Shown: piece by piece, positions 23,109-32,034 of the stretch
How the letters are laid out: every line of letters starts with the position of its first letter
Position numbering within the stretch: the first letter of the stretch is position 1
DNA from: Actinomycetes bacterium
GTDB lineage: Bacteria > Actinomycetota > Coriobacteriia > Coriobacteriales > JAEZZM01
Length of the DNA: 64,000 bases
Direction: 5' to 3'
NCBI GenBank assembly: GCA_023418575.1
Contig: JAEZZM010000043.1
Location: 1 to 64,000, forward strand
Notes under the pieces: model-generated
The model's input: only the letters and a program-made list of their open reading frames with translations
What the model was told of the DNA's origin: nothing
The model's database searches: none
Position numbers and translations under genes: made by a program

Positions 23109-24551
23109 CTACATAGAACCGTGGGTAGAGGGGTTAAGTTCAGCAGAAACCCCTTGTTTATAGCTGTCTTTTCTTGACTTATCTTCTTTGCTGCTGCTTG
23201 CCCCAGACTCACTGGCATCTAGCTTTCTCTCAAGCAGACCCACCAATTTGATAAGAGGCAGTGTAACTAAAAGATAATAAAATGCTGCAACTACATAGGG
23301 TGTAATATTGCCCGTGCTTGCCGTGAGGTTCTTAGAAAACATCATCAATTCAAGCACACCCACTGAAGACAAAAGCGAGGTGTCCTTATAGAGTAAGATA
23401 AACTCACTGGTCATAGTGGGAATTACGCGTCTAAAGGTTTGAGGAATGATGACATAACACATGGTTTGCACCCTGTTCATGCCTAAAGATGCCGCCGCCT
23501 CAAACTGTCCCTTGTTAATGGATTGAATACCTGCTCTAAATATTTCCGATAAGTACGCACTGGAATTAAGCGCCAGCACCACAACACCCAAGACATAGTT
23601 ATTGATATTGATGCCCATTAGAGGCAGGCCAAAAAAGGCAATATAAATTTGCAAAAACAGAGGAGTACCTCTAATAACATTAATATAAAGCCCCGCAATA
23701 AAACGTCCTATACGTGATGCAGACATCTTTAGAAAAGAAAAGAGTAAACCTATGGGTATTGCCAAAGGAAAGCCCAATATAACTAAGGCAAGCGCCTTAA
23801 GCCAGCCAGGGAAAAGCTGAGCTAGAGAGCTTACCACCAGTTGAGGGCGTAAGAACATATCTAAGGCAGCTATTGAATTCCAAGATTTGACCCAGTCTTG
23901 ATTATCAAGCCAAGCAACTATCTTATCTACCGTACTAGAACTTATCACCTCAAGCGCAGGAGATGGAGGGAGCGCCTGATCCAAAGCTGTGCTGCTGCTA
24001 TAGCTACCTTCTATTTGCACACTACCGCCAGCACTGGGAAGACGTATACCTTCTATTTGTATACGTAGCAAAGATCCTGGGGCTATTGCCTGAGCATATT
24101 CAATACTCAGTGAGTGTTCTTCAATCTTAAGTGAACTGCGCTCAAGCTCTACGCGCTTAAGCCCCTCTAAAACTACATCACTTATCTGAACCTGACTTAA
24201 ATCACTGCCTTCAGGAAAATCTAGACGCAGTTTTTGCAAGTCCTCATCTTGCGCAAGACGCGCCTCCCAAGTCACACGGGTAGCCACGCCGCCGATAAGA
24301 CCATCTCCTCCTTTTTGGTTAGGACGAGCAGTGGTCTTTTCTACCTCAAGTGCAAAAGCTTGCTGACTAAGAGAACTCGTAGAAAAAAATGCAGATAGTC
24401 CAGCACAGATGAGTACTACAAGCAAGATAAAAGAAATGCCTTTTGAACAAGCCAAACAGAGCGCCTCTTTATGAAGCGCTCTGTTTTCTTGATCTTGCTT
24501 AGTTCTCCTGATGCTTTTCATCCTTAAAGATGAATCAGCCTTTAGGTTCAT
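23109..24551 (-). CDS. amino-acid ABC transporter permease with N-terminal extracytoplasmic extension
   Basis: 480 residues, about twice the length of a normal HisM/GlnP permease. The first helix (about 35-58) is followed by some 150 residues of a soluble, beta-rich region (LRLDFPEGSDLSQVQISDVV, LLRIQIEGIRLPSAGGS) that should lie outside, then a typical permease domain from about 225 on, with GLYINVIRGTPLFLQIYIAF and the EAA loop QFEAAASLGMNRVQTM. The C-terminus is Ser/Lys rich. The extension could help capture substrate or dock the binding protein. Middle gene of the operon. Confidence 0.88.
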   Translation of the reverse strand: MNLKADSSLRMKSIRRTKQDQENRALHKEALCLACSKGISFILLVVLICAGLSAFFSTSSLSQQAFALEVEKTTARPNQKGGDGLIGGVATRVTWEARLAQDEDLQKLRLDFPEGSDLSQVQISDVVLEGLKRVELERSSLKIEEHSLSIEYAQAIAPGSLLRIQIEGIRLPSAGGSVQIEGSYSSSTALDQALPPSPALEVISSSTVDKIVAWLDNQDWVKSWNSIAALDMFLRPQLVVSSLAQLFPGWLKALALVILGFPLAIPIGLLFSFLKMSASRIGRFIAGLYINVIRGTPLFLQIYIAFFGLPLMGININNYVLGVVVLALNSSAYLSEIFRAGIQSINKGQFEAAASLGMNRVQTMCYVIIPQTFRRVIPTMTSEFILLYKDTSLLSSVGVLELMMFSKNLTASTGNITPYVVAAFYYLLVTLPLIKLVGLLERKLDASESGASSSKEDKSRKDSYKQGVSAELNPSTHGSM

Positions 24552-24578
24552 ATGTAAATCCTAAATCCATATCGTTAT

Positions 24579-24604
24579 CATCAAGATATCTCATCAAGAT
24601 ATCT
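24579..24604. repeat. perfect 13-bp tandem duplication
   Basis: CATCAAGATATCT stands twice in a row, the second copy ending in the stop codon of the 24604..25446 gene. It occupies the short gap before the permease gene. Confidence 0.8.
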
Positions 24605-25446
24605 TAGTTACCAAAGTATTTTTGATATATCTTATCGTAGCTTCCGTCCTCTTTAAGAGCTTTGAGTGCCTCATTGAGTTTTTTAGTGAGTTCTGGATTG
24701 TCTTTTGAAACTGCAATGCCATACTGCTCACCTGTGGGAATCTCTTCAATAAGCTTAACCTCTTTAAGAGCTCCTGAGGTCATGTTGTACTTAATAACAG
24801 GAAGGTCTACACAAACAGCTTGAACTTTTCCTGCTGCAAGAGCAGCAAAGGCTGCCGTTGTCTCATCAAATGCAAGGGTCTCAGCCTGAGTAAGGTTCTC
24901 TTTTGCCCACTCTTCACCAGTGGTGCCGGATTGAACACCTACAGAGATACCAGCTTTATTGAGATCAGCAGCTGAGTTAAATTTTGAGGAGTTAGCAACA
25001 ATAACACCTTGGTTAGAATCAAGATAAGGATCAGAAAAATCAACCTCTTGCTTGCGCTTATAATTAATAGTAATTGAAGCCCAGGCTGCATCAATCTTTC
25101 CACCCTGTTTTACTAGAGGAACAAGAGTGTCAAACTTGAGGGGATCAAGCCAGTTTGCCTTAAGCCCGGCCTTATCGCACAAAGCTTGTGCCAGCTCAAC
25201 GCTAAAACCTTTTTTCTCATTATTCTCAATATACTCAAAGGGAGCAAAGCTAAAATCTGAGGCCAAGGTAAGCATACCTTCGTTTACTAACTTAAGATCT
25301 GAGCTTGCGACCTGCTGAGATTGGGTAGACTCATTGGAACTTGTTTGATTTGAATCTGTTGCCTGCTGAGATTGCCCACAAGCGGTCAAACTTAAGCTTA
25401 AAAGTAAGCAAGCTACCAAACTTGATAGGGTCTTAGTATGCTTCAT
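24604..25446 (-). CDS. amino-acid ABC transporter substrate-binding lipoprotein
   Basis: 280 residues, family 3 solute-binding protein. A lipoprotein signal (LLLSLSLTAC, lipid Cys at about 22) is followed by a Gln/Ser-rich linker and the binding domain: LTLASDFSFAPFEYIENNEKKGFSVE at the start, SITINYKRKQEVDFSDPYL, and GTTGEEWAKENL. It is anchored outside and feeds the downstream permease. First gene of the operon, with its promoter region upstream to 25705. Ligand is probably a polar amino acid; cystine is possible given the redox gene at the operon end, but unproven. Confidence 0.92.
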   Translation of the reverse strand: MKHTKTLSSLVACLLLSLSLTACGQSQQATDSNQTSSNESTQSQQVASSDLKLVNEGMLTLASDFSFAPFEYIENNEKKGFSVELAQALCDKAGLKANWLDPLKFDTLVPLVKQGGKIDAAWASITINYKRKQEVDFSDPYLDSNQGVIVANSSKFNSAADLNKAGISVGVQSGTTGEEWAKENLTQAETLAFDETTAAFAALAAGKVQAVCVDLPVIKYNMTSGALKEVKLIEEIPTGEQYGIAVSKDNPELTKKLNEALKALKEDGSYDKIYQKYFGN

Positions 25447-25705
25447 AGTTCTCTCCTCTGTTTGCTCTGTAGTATAGGCATCTGCATGTTTTAGTAAAGA
25501 TATCTTGCTTGCCTAAAATATTTCCCAAAAAATGTGTATTACCAGAGTCTAGCGCAGTTTAAGGAAAATGACTATAAAATACTGAATTTTTTTCTCTTTT
25601 TATCTAGATTATTAGATATTATACTTATTTATATGCATAATAATGAATGTAATATTTATATTTATGCATAATTTAGCCTCAGAATGAGTATTTTTCCTCT
25701 TCTGA

Positions 25706-26596
25706 TTAATCATCAAAATATTGTGAAGAAGGGTCCCAGCTAATATAAGCCCAAAGCACCTTGTGAATATAATTTTTAAGCCAGGGCTCCTCAGCTTGAG
25801 ACTCATCTTTAATAAGATGTTCATCCATATAGGCCTTAAGCTTGCATTCTTGCTCATGACTTAAGGAGCCACCCAACTGCTCTCGAGCACTTTCATAGGC
25901 TTGCGCTTTTGTCTCATATCTTGACTGTCGCTGTACGCTAATGAAGCTCATTTCTGGTAAATAACCCATCTGCAACAAGATATTTATTGCATATTGGCTA
26001 TCTAGGCCTCTAGCTACCGGCTGCCCAAAATGCCGGGCAAGTTTCTCATCAAATTTTGGAGAAAGGCCTCCAACCATAGTTATAGCTACCTTAGATGCGG
26101 CATAGGAAGAAAGTTTTTTAAAGGCCCATTCCAAATCAGGCACAATGGTTGAACGAGAAGCAATAAGCAGATCAAAGCCAGGCTCAATACCAAGTGTAGA
26201 CCAATCATCATCCCAGGATCCGTGAATACAAGTGATCTTATCGCACAGATGAGCTTCTTGAGCACGCTTTTCAAGTACATTAAGCATAGCTTTTGAAAAA
26301 TCCAGGCAGCTCAGTTCATGCCCTGCAGCTGCTAAAGGTAAAGCCAGCGTACCAGGACCACATCCAATATCTAAAATACGCAGTGATTCTTTTTGCAAGC
26401 TTTGACATAAGCTCTCTAATTTAAGTTTGCTAATAAAAGCCTCTATATAAGCTCCTTGCCCACAATTTTCTTGATAGTTTTTGGAGCGCTTTTCCCATTG
26501 CGCATGTGAATCTGGCCTTTTGCGCAATTGATGACGCAAGCGATATTCCTCTGCCCAGTTACCTTGGGCTAAGCTAAGTAAACTGGGGTCTATCAT
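25706..26596 (-). CDS. class I SAM-dependent methyltransferase
   Basis: About 296 residues. Motif I LRILDIGCGPGTLALPLA at about 70-85, then LSCLDFSKAMLNVL (motif II region) and FDLLIASRSTIV fit the Methyltransf_11/25 fold. The C-terminal third is family-specific and ends at WAYISWDPSSQYFDD. A TTG at 26602 would add two residues, but AGGA seven bases before ATG 26596 favours the latter. Substrate unknown. Confidence 0.8.
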   Translation of the reverse strand: MIDPSLLSLAQGNWAEEYRLRHQLRKRPDSHAQWEKRSKNYQENCGQGAYIEAFISKLKLESLCQSLQKESLRILDIGCGPGTLALPLAAAGHELSCLDFSKAMLNVLEKRAQEAHLCDKITCIHGSWDDDWSTLGIEPGFDLLIASRSTIVPDLEWAFKKLSSYAASKVAITMVGGLSPKFDEKLARHFGQPVARGLDSQYAINILLQMGYLPEMSFISVQRQSRYETKAQAYESAREQLGGSLSHEQECKLKAYMDEHLIKDESQAEEPWLKNYIHKVLWAYISWDPSSQYFDD

Positions 26597-26650
26597 CAGC
26601 AATCCTAACTCTTTATGCTCTTTGTACGCTTTATGATCTTTGCACTCTTT

Positions 26651-27718
26651 TTATTCCTGGGACTTAAGACCTAGAGCACGAGCAGCGCGGTGGATGTCAT
26701 TAAACAGATTTTCCTTGTTGCGATTAACATTACTTGCTGCATAACTAGCATCGGTAAAGGCAGAAGGCCTGCCGGAACTTGCTAAATACAGGGCGTTAAG
26801 GGTATTTTGGCACTGCTCCAAAAGGGCTTTTGCATCGAGGGCTGATTTCTCAAGATAGTGGCGCGCCTCGGCAGAGCTTAAGTTTTGAGGGATATCAACA
26901 GACTCCAGCTCATTTCTAGCTTGGCGTAAAGCCTGCTCACTAGCCTCTGTTTTTTGCTTTATTGCCTTAAGATCTGGAATTCCTCCTTGAGCCAGCTCTT
27001 TTCCTAATTCTGCATACACCTTAGAGGCGCTTTGAGTAGCTGCCACTATGGCTTCTGCACATGAAACAAGCTCCTGTCCTTGTGCCTCATTTGAAAAGTT
27101 TTCGGCCTTGTACTGCGGAATTTTACTAAAGTCTGAGGCCTGAGTAAGGCTTACTCCTGCAGAGCGCGAAGAGCCATACATCAAAATAGCAGGAGCAGGT
27201 AGCTTATTAAGGCTTACTAATAAAGCATAGGCTACAAACAAGACCATAATACAAGCTGCCACCAAAGCAGCCAGCGTCTTTTTTGAAGATTGAGGAAGCT
27301 GAGGCTTATAGACTACCTCACCTGCACGAGCCTTACGCAGCGCATGAGCACGCTCCTGTGCAAAAAGGCGCGGTTTTGGAGGGCGTTGATTTTCCAAGTC
27401 ATCAGAGGTGATAACAGCAATAGGTTTTCTGGAATTGGGATATAAGCCCTCATAATCTGGGATAAGACTCATATCATCCTGAGAAATAAATGCACTTCTG
27501 TATCCATCTGCACGATATTTGTCTGTATGATACCCGTCTGTATGATACTCGTCCAAAAACGCATCAGAATCTGAACTAAAACCGCCTTGTGCTTGTGCAG
27601 GCACTTGAATCTGCCTGCGCTTATTAGCTTGATGAGAACCTGCCTGCTCGCCTGCTTCATCTTCTTCTAAAGCTTCAAAAGCAAGTGCATATATATCTTT
27701 AGTGTCTTGCTGCGCCAT
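26651..27718 (-). CDS. hypothetical single-pass membrane protein
   Basis: 355 residues. Cytoplasmic N-terminus (about 1-150) with an imperfect repeat YHTDGYHTDKYRADGYR, one membrane helix (about 150-172, LAALVAACIMVLFVAYALLV), and an external helical region (about 180-350) rich in Ala, Glu and Ser, including AEAIVAATQSASKVYAELGKE. It starts three bases after the stop of the 27722..28303 gene, so the two are translationally coupled. No family recognised; a similar anchor plus helical domain layout occurs in the 34017..34709 protein. Confidence 0.7.
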   Translation of the reverse strand: MAQQDTKDIYALAFEALEEDEAGEQAGSHQANKRRQIQVPAQAQGGFSSDSDAFLDEYHTDGYHTDKYRADGYRSAFISQDDMSLIPDYEGLYPNSRKPIAVITSDDLENQRPPKPRLFAQERAHALRKARAGEVVYKPQLPQSSKKTLAALVAACIMVLFVAYALLVSLNKLPAPAILMYGSSRSAGVSLTQASDFSKIPQYKAENFSNEAQGQELVSCAEAIVAATQSASKVYAELGKELAQGGIPDLKAIKQKTEASEQALRQARNELESVDIPQNLSSAEARHYLEKSALDAKALLEQCQNTLNALYLASSGRPSAFTDASYAASNVNRNKENLFNDIHRAARALGLKSQE

Positions 27719-27721
27719 AAA

Positions 27722-28303
27722 CTAATTCTTTCTCACTTTTTTAGAATTAAGAAGCTCTTCTGCTCCTTTTACCAAAGAACGCATGCTTTGTGCGCAGGCC
27801 TGAGAATCAAGTTGAGCTGCCAGCCCCACTAAATCTGAGGCACTTAAGCTGAGCTCTTTTTTATCAGATTCATCATCTATAGCCTCAAGAGATAATAAAA
27901 AATCTCCTTGTTTATGCTGCATGTCTTCTAATACATAACTTGTATTATCTATCTTAAGCTTTGGATAAGAGGAAAGCTCTGATTTTATGGGTGTACGTGT
28001 AATAAGCCAGTATAAAAACAGATAAAAAAGACCAAACAAGAGGCAATCAAAAGCTCCAGCAAAATGATGAAACCAAGGGCCTACGCCTGCCCAAATAATA
28101 GAAAATATACCACCCAGGGCAAGCAGATACGCTGGGCTTTTCTTTAAGGATCTCAAACCCCACACGCTTACTGCCACAAAAAAGATCCCCAAAAGCTCAC
28201 TTTCGGCTCTTCCCCACAGGCTTTCTGCTCCTCTATTTAAAAAAGGGGAAATAAAATACAACAAGCCTGCTACCAGAGCAATCTTATAATAAAAGGATCT
28301 CAT
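27722..28303 (-). CDS. hypothetical multi-pass membrane protein
   Basis: 193 residues. Four hydrophobic segments in the first 110 residues (IALVAGLLYFISPFL, GIFFVAVSVWGL, YLLALGGIFSIIWAG, LLFGLFYLFLYWLI), then a soluble acidic tail with KRKELSLSASDLVGLAAQLD-like helix content. AGGAGG lies four bases before the ATG. Coupled to the next gene. Function unknown. Confidence 0.72.
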   Translation of the reverse strand: MRSFYYKIALVAGLLYFISPFLNRGAESLWGRAESELLGIFFVAVSVWGLRSLKKSPAYLLALGGIFSIIWAGVGPWFHHFAGAFDCLLFGLFYLFLYWLITRTPIKSELSSYPKLKIDNTSYVLEDMQHKQGDFLLSLEAIDDESDKKELSLSASDLVGLAAQLDSQACAQSMRSLVKGAEELLNSKKVRKN

Positions 28304-28505
28304 GGGTCCTCCTTTATAGCTATATTGGCATACACTTCAAGACTGCAAAATTCATGTACTGATGAAAAACTCTAGCGTATAATTGCATTTCTTGCTACTA
28401 TCAACATTTACTATTCACTAATCTAACTATAGTGCAAACTACAGCGATCTAATTATACAAAGGTATTTTCTGCTCTGTAACAGACACAAGCCTAAGGAGG
28501 ACAAG

Positions 28506-30032
28506 ATGGAGATGGCTGGAACTTTTTGGGCACTCGTTCCTGCAATTGCAGCAATTGTGCTTGCCCTCATCACAAAAGAGGTGTACTTCTCCCTATTTAT
28601 TGGCATTCTTGCTGGAGCCCTCTTTTTTACGGGATTTCAGCTTATGCCTGCACTGGAAACTATTACGCATATTATTTCCGATAAGGTCGGCGGTAATATA
28701 AACATAGTTATCTTTTTAATTGTGCTAGGCATGATAGTTGCTCTATTGCAAAAAAGTGGTGCTGCTCGCTCATATGGAGAATGGGCAAGCAAACGTATTC
28801 ACAGCAAAAAGAGCGCTCTTGGCTTAAGTGGTATTTTGGGCGTTGTCATTTTTGTTGACGATTATTTTAACTGCCTTACCGTTGGCACTGTTATGAAGCC
28901 TATTACCGATAAATTCAAGATTTCGCGTGCACAACTTGCTTATATTATTGATGCCACCGCAGCTCCTGTATGTATTTTAGCTCCCATCTCTTCTTGGGCA
29001 GCAGCTGTAAGTTCTTCTCTTCCTAGCGGTAGCCAAATTGACGGTTTTTCACTCTTCTTAAAAACCATCCCCTTTAACTACTATGCAATTCTCACCCTCA
29101 TTATGGTCTTTGTTCTTATCGCCTTTAACATAAGCTTCTCAAAGATGAAGGCCTTAGAATCTAAAAATCCAGACCCCTCAAAATTAGATGATGCACCTGA
29201 AGAAAACTATGCGCGAGTAAATAAGGGTAAGGTTATTGATCTTATCGCCCCCGTAATCATGCTGATTGCTTTTTGTGTGTGGTTCATGCTTTACACTGGC
29301 GGCATTCTTGAAGGTGAGAGCATTTCTTCAGCTTTTGCAAACTGTAACTCTTCCTTGTCCTTGGTCTATGGTAGTCTGTTTACCTTGCTTTTTACTGCTT
29401 TGTTTTATCTACCCCGCAAAGTTATTAATTTTCAGGAATTTAACCAGTGCTTAGCTGAAGGTTTTAAAGCCATGGTTCCAGCTTTGCTGATCCTTACCTT
29501 TGCCTGGACCTTATCTGGTGTATCAGGAGAAGGTTATCTTGAGGTGGGTAGCTTTGTATCTTCAGTACTTGAAAGCAATAATATTTCACTTGCTTTAGTG
29601 CCAGTTGTATTTTTCTTAGTGGCTTTGCTCTTATCCTTTGCCACTGGAACTTCATGGGGTACCTTTGCCATTTTGATCCCCATTATTGTTACGGTATTTG
29701 GAGATCAATTAAGTGACCTTATGGTCTTGTCAGTTGCAGCTTGCTTGGCAGGAGCAATTAATGGCGATCATATCTCGCCTATATCTGACACCACCATTTT
29801 GTCTTCTGCTGGTGCTGGTTGTAGGCACTTAGATCATGTATCAACCCAAATACCTTATGCTGCAGTGGTAACTATCCCTAGCATTATTGCTTATATTACT
29901 GGAGGTCTTAGCGGACAACCTTGGCTTGGCCTTGCAGTTGCCCTTGTTCTTCTCCTAGTAACACTTACTGTGATTAAACTAAAAACTTCTAAAAAGGAAG
30001 ATGCGCAAGATCTGCACAAAACTGCAGCTTAG
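28506..30032 (+). CDS. NhaC-family Na+/H+ antiporter-type transporter
   Basis: 508 residues with about a dozen membrane helices. The sequence pattern SSWAAAVSSSLPSG, FVDDYFNCLTVGTVM and GDHISPISDTTILSSAGAGCRHLDHVSTQIPYA is characteristic of the NhaC/COG1757 family, which includes Na+/H+, malate/lactate and lysine-type exchangers. Starts at ATG 28506 with AAGGAGG upstream (28495-28501). Followed by a probable independent small RNA gene. Ion homeostasis or exchange of an organic anion is possible. Confidence 0.88.
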   Translation: MEMAGTFWALVPAIAAIVLALITKEVYFSLFIGILAGALFFTGFQLMPALETITHIISDKVGGNINIVIFLIVLGMIVALLQKSGAARSYGEWASKRIHSKKSALGLSGILGVVIFVDDYFNCLTVGTVMKPITDKFKISRAQLAYIIDATAAPVCILAPISSWAAAVSSSLPSGSQIDGFSLFLKTIPFNYYAILTLIMVFVLIAFNISFSKMKALESKNPDPSKLDDAPEENYARVNKGKVIDLIAPVIMLIAFCVWFMLYTGGILEGESISSAFANCNSSLSLVYGSLFTLLFTALFYLPRKVINFQEFNQCLAEGFKAMVPALLILTFAWTLSGVSGEGYLEVGSFVSSVLESNNISLALVPVVFFLVALLLSFATGTSWGTFAILIPIIVTVFGDQLSDLMVLSVAACLAGAINGDHISPISDTTILSSAGAGCRHLDHVSTQIPYAAVVTIPSIIAYITGGLSGQPWLGLAVALVLLLVTLTVIKLKTSKKEDAQDLHKTAA

Positions 30033-30045
30033 AGGCCTCTAACTT

Positions 30046-30074
30046 TTGCATTCGTCTTATCTTATTGATAAGAT
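30046..30074 (+). promoter_or_regulatory. predicted promoter of the 30081..30250 RNA
   Basis: TTGCAT (30046-30051), a 17-base spacer and TAAGAT (30069-30074) lie seven bases before the first hairpin of the candidate RNA. The spacer also holds an inverted repeat (TTATCTTAT/ATAAGATAA), which may act as a terminator for the transporter gene. Confidence 0.4.
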
Positions 30075-30080
30075 AAAGAT

Positions 30081-30250
30081 GTTGTTGAGTGATGGCAACA
30101 ACAATAATCCCGCATGTGACCCCCAGAGAGGGTAGTGTGGGTTATAAGTAAGGACACTACATCGGTTCATTCTACTCCTTCTTCCAACCGATCTCCTTTC
30201 AAGTCCTTACTTATCCCGCCCCGCTAGGCGCCTAGCGGGGCCTTTCTTTT
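30081..30250 (+). ncRNA. candidate structured small RNA, about 170 nt
   Basis: Four hairpins in a row. H1: GTTGTTG/CAACAAC (30081-30102). H2: CCCGCAT/GTGTGGG with inner ACCC/GGGT (30109-30141). H3: ATAAGTAAGGAC/GTCCTTACTTAT plus inner ATCGGTT/AACCGAT around an 18-base pyrimidine-rich loop (30144-30214). H4: the terminator CCCCGCTAGGC/GCCTAGCGGGG with CCTTTCTTTT (30219-30250). No open frame is seen. The convergent neighbours are both closed before it. I do not recognise an Rfam family; 6S RNA and SRP RNA patterns do not fit. Confidence 0.55.
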
Positions 30251-30261
30251 ATCGGCCTTTT

Positions 30262-30302
30262 TCAAAAGAAAGGTGGCCGCCTATCACAGACGACCACCTT
30301 GT
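30262..30302 (-). terminator. terminator after the aldehyde dehydrogenase gene
   Basis: On the minus strand AAGGTGG and CCACCTT enclose a 17-base loop and are followed by TCTTTTG. It lies 66 bases beyond the stop of the leftward aldehyde dehydrogenase gene. Confidence 0.65.
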
Positions 30303-30367
30303 CGTGGAATTGGAATGTGTTGTGAAGCTAGTCTTTATCTAAACGGCTTTTACAAGCCTAATAAGAC

Positions 30368-31852
30368 CTACTTTTTGGGATAGAAGCCTGATGGGCCTTC
30401 ATTAAGATTGATCATGATATTTTTAATCTGAGTATAGTGCTCAAGAATATGTTTATCATTCTCACGGCCAATACCAGATTGCTTATAGCCACCAAATGGA
30501 GCACCCTCTGGAATCTGGTTATAGGTATTAACCCACATACGACCTGTCTTAATAGCACGAGAAACTCTTAATGCTCGATTTAAATCACGGGTCCAAACTG
30601 CACCGCCCAAGCCATATTCAGAATCATTAGCTTGGTCTATAACTTCTTGCTCATCCTTAAACTTAATGATGACTGCTACAGGACCAAAGATTTCCTCCTG
30701 AGCAACGCGGCAGCTATTAGTAAGTCCTGTAATGAGGGTAGGACGCATAAAGGCACCCTTAGCAAGATCTCCTTCGCTCATGCGCTCGCCACCAGTAAGG
30801 ACTTCTCCGCCTTCTTGCTTAGCAAGCTCTACATAACTTAAGATCTTCTCAAGCTGGCGCTCATCGATCTGGCTACCCATCTGGGTGTCATCTTCCCAAG
30901 GTAGACCAACCTTTACCTGCTCAAAACGCTCTTTAATCTCTGCGCAGAACTTATCGTAAATATCTTCATGAACAAAGATACGTGAGCCAGCGCAGCATAC
31001 CTGACCTTGGTTAAAGAGAATACCAAGCTGTACACCATCCATTACCATCTCCCAATCAGCATCTGGGAAGATAATGTTTGCTGATTTACCACCCAGCTCT
31101 AAGGTTGCAGGAATAAGCTTTTCAGCTGCAGCTAAAGCCACACTTCTTCCAACCTCAGTTGAACCAGTGAAGGCAAGCTTTGAAAGGCCTGGATGATCCA
31201 AAATATACTGACCAGATTTAGAACCGCGGCCTGTAATGAGATTAATTACACCCGCAGGAACAATATCTTCAATAAGGCGCATAAACTCTAGCATAGAAAG
31301 CGAGGTAGTTGAGGAGGGTTTAAATACCGTACAATCACCTGCCGCCAATACAGGAGCAAGCTTCCAAGCTGCCATCAAGAAGGGGAAGTTCCAAGGAACA
31401 ATTTGTCCCACAACACCAATAGGCTCACGCATAACCATGGAAAGAAGATTGCCTGGCAAAACGTTTACCGTACCTTCTTCTGCTAGGATAATTCCCGCAA
31501 AGTATCTAAAGTGATCAACAGAGAACTTAACGTCAATAGCGCGCGTCTCGCGAATTGGCTTACCATTATCAAGGGTCTCTATTTGTGCAAGAAACTCGGC
31601 ATGTTCTTCAATTCTATCTGCAATTTTATGAAGTATGGCTGAGCGTTCTTGAGGAGTAGTTTTTGACCAGGTTTCAAATGCCTTCCAAGCAGATTCAACA
31701 GCACGGTTTACATCTTCTTGGCTAGCATCAGCGATGCTTGCTATTTTCTCACCTGTGGCTGGATTAAAGGTATCAATAGTTGCGCCATCAGAGGCGTCTT
31801 GCCACTTACCATCAATAAAGAGTTGATATTTGTCTTGAACGGAGACCTTCAT
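30368..31852 (-). CDS. NAD(P)-dependent aldehyde dehydrogenase
   Basis: About 494 residues, the usual ALDH length. The cofactor-binding GSTEVG (FTGSTEVGRSV), the catalytic Glu in LELGGKSANIIF and the catalytic Cys in GQVCCAGSRIFV are present, as is GAPFGGYKQSGIGRE at the end. A TTG at 31873 would extend it, but AAGGGA lies nine bases before ATG 31852. It oxidises an aldehyde to an acid; the substrate cannot be deduced. A separate transcript with an inverted repeat in its upstream region. Confidence 0.93.
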   Translation of the reverse strand: MKVSVQDKYQLFIDGKWQDASDGATIDTFNPATGEKIASIADASQEDVNRAVESAWKAFETWSKTTPQERSAILHKIADRIEEHAEFLAQIETLDNGKPIRETRAIDVKFSVDHFRYFAGIILAEEGTVNVLPGNLLSMVMREPIGVVGQIVPWNFPFLMAAWKLAPVLAAGDCTVFKPSSTTSLSMLEFMRLIEDIVPAGVINLITGRGSKSGQYILDHPGLSKLAFTGSTEVGRSVALAAAEKLIPATLELGGKSANIIFPDADWEMVMDGVQLGILFNQGQVCCAGSRIFVHEDIYDKFCAEIKERFEQVKVGLPWEDDTQMGSQIDERQLEKILSYVELAKQEGGEVLTGGERMSEGDLAKGAFMRPTLITGLTNSCRVAQEEIFGPVAVIIKFKDEQEVIDQANDSEYGLGGAVWTRDLNRALRVSRAIKTGRMWVNTYNQIPEGAPFGGYKQSGIGRENDKHILEHYTQIKNIMINLNEGPSGFYPKK

Positions 31853-31969
31853 AGGAATATCCCTTCCACTCAAATAAACCAGCAGTTAAGCTTACTGAGT
31901 TTATGTTCGTCCAAGGGAAGGGATATACCAACACTAGATCTATGAAATATAAATCTAAAATTTATGCCT

Positions 31970-32014
31970 AATTTGTTCTACTTTTGACATCTTATACAAA
32001 AATACGAACAAATT
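31970..32014. promoter_or_regulatory. inverted repeat upstream of the aldehyde dehydrogenase gene
   Basis: AATTTGTTC (31970-31978) and GAACAAATT (32006-32014) are perfect 9-base arms 27 bases apart, located between the aldehyde dehydrogenase start and the serS stop. It may be a regulator site for an aldehyde-responsive or redox regulator; no candidate regulator is adjacent. Confidence 0.4.
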
Positions 32015-32034
32015 GTGTGACCCAAAGCAGCTTA

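Noticed and set aside
30081..30250. 6S RNA or SRP RNA
   Set aside because: The hairpins are independent and sequential. 6S needs one long rod with a central bubble, and the conserved SRP loop is not seen.
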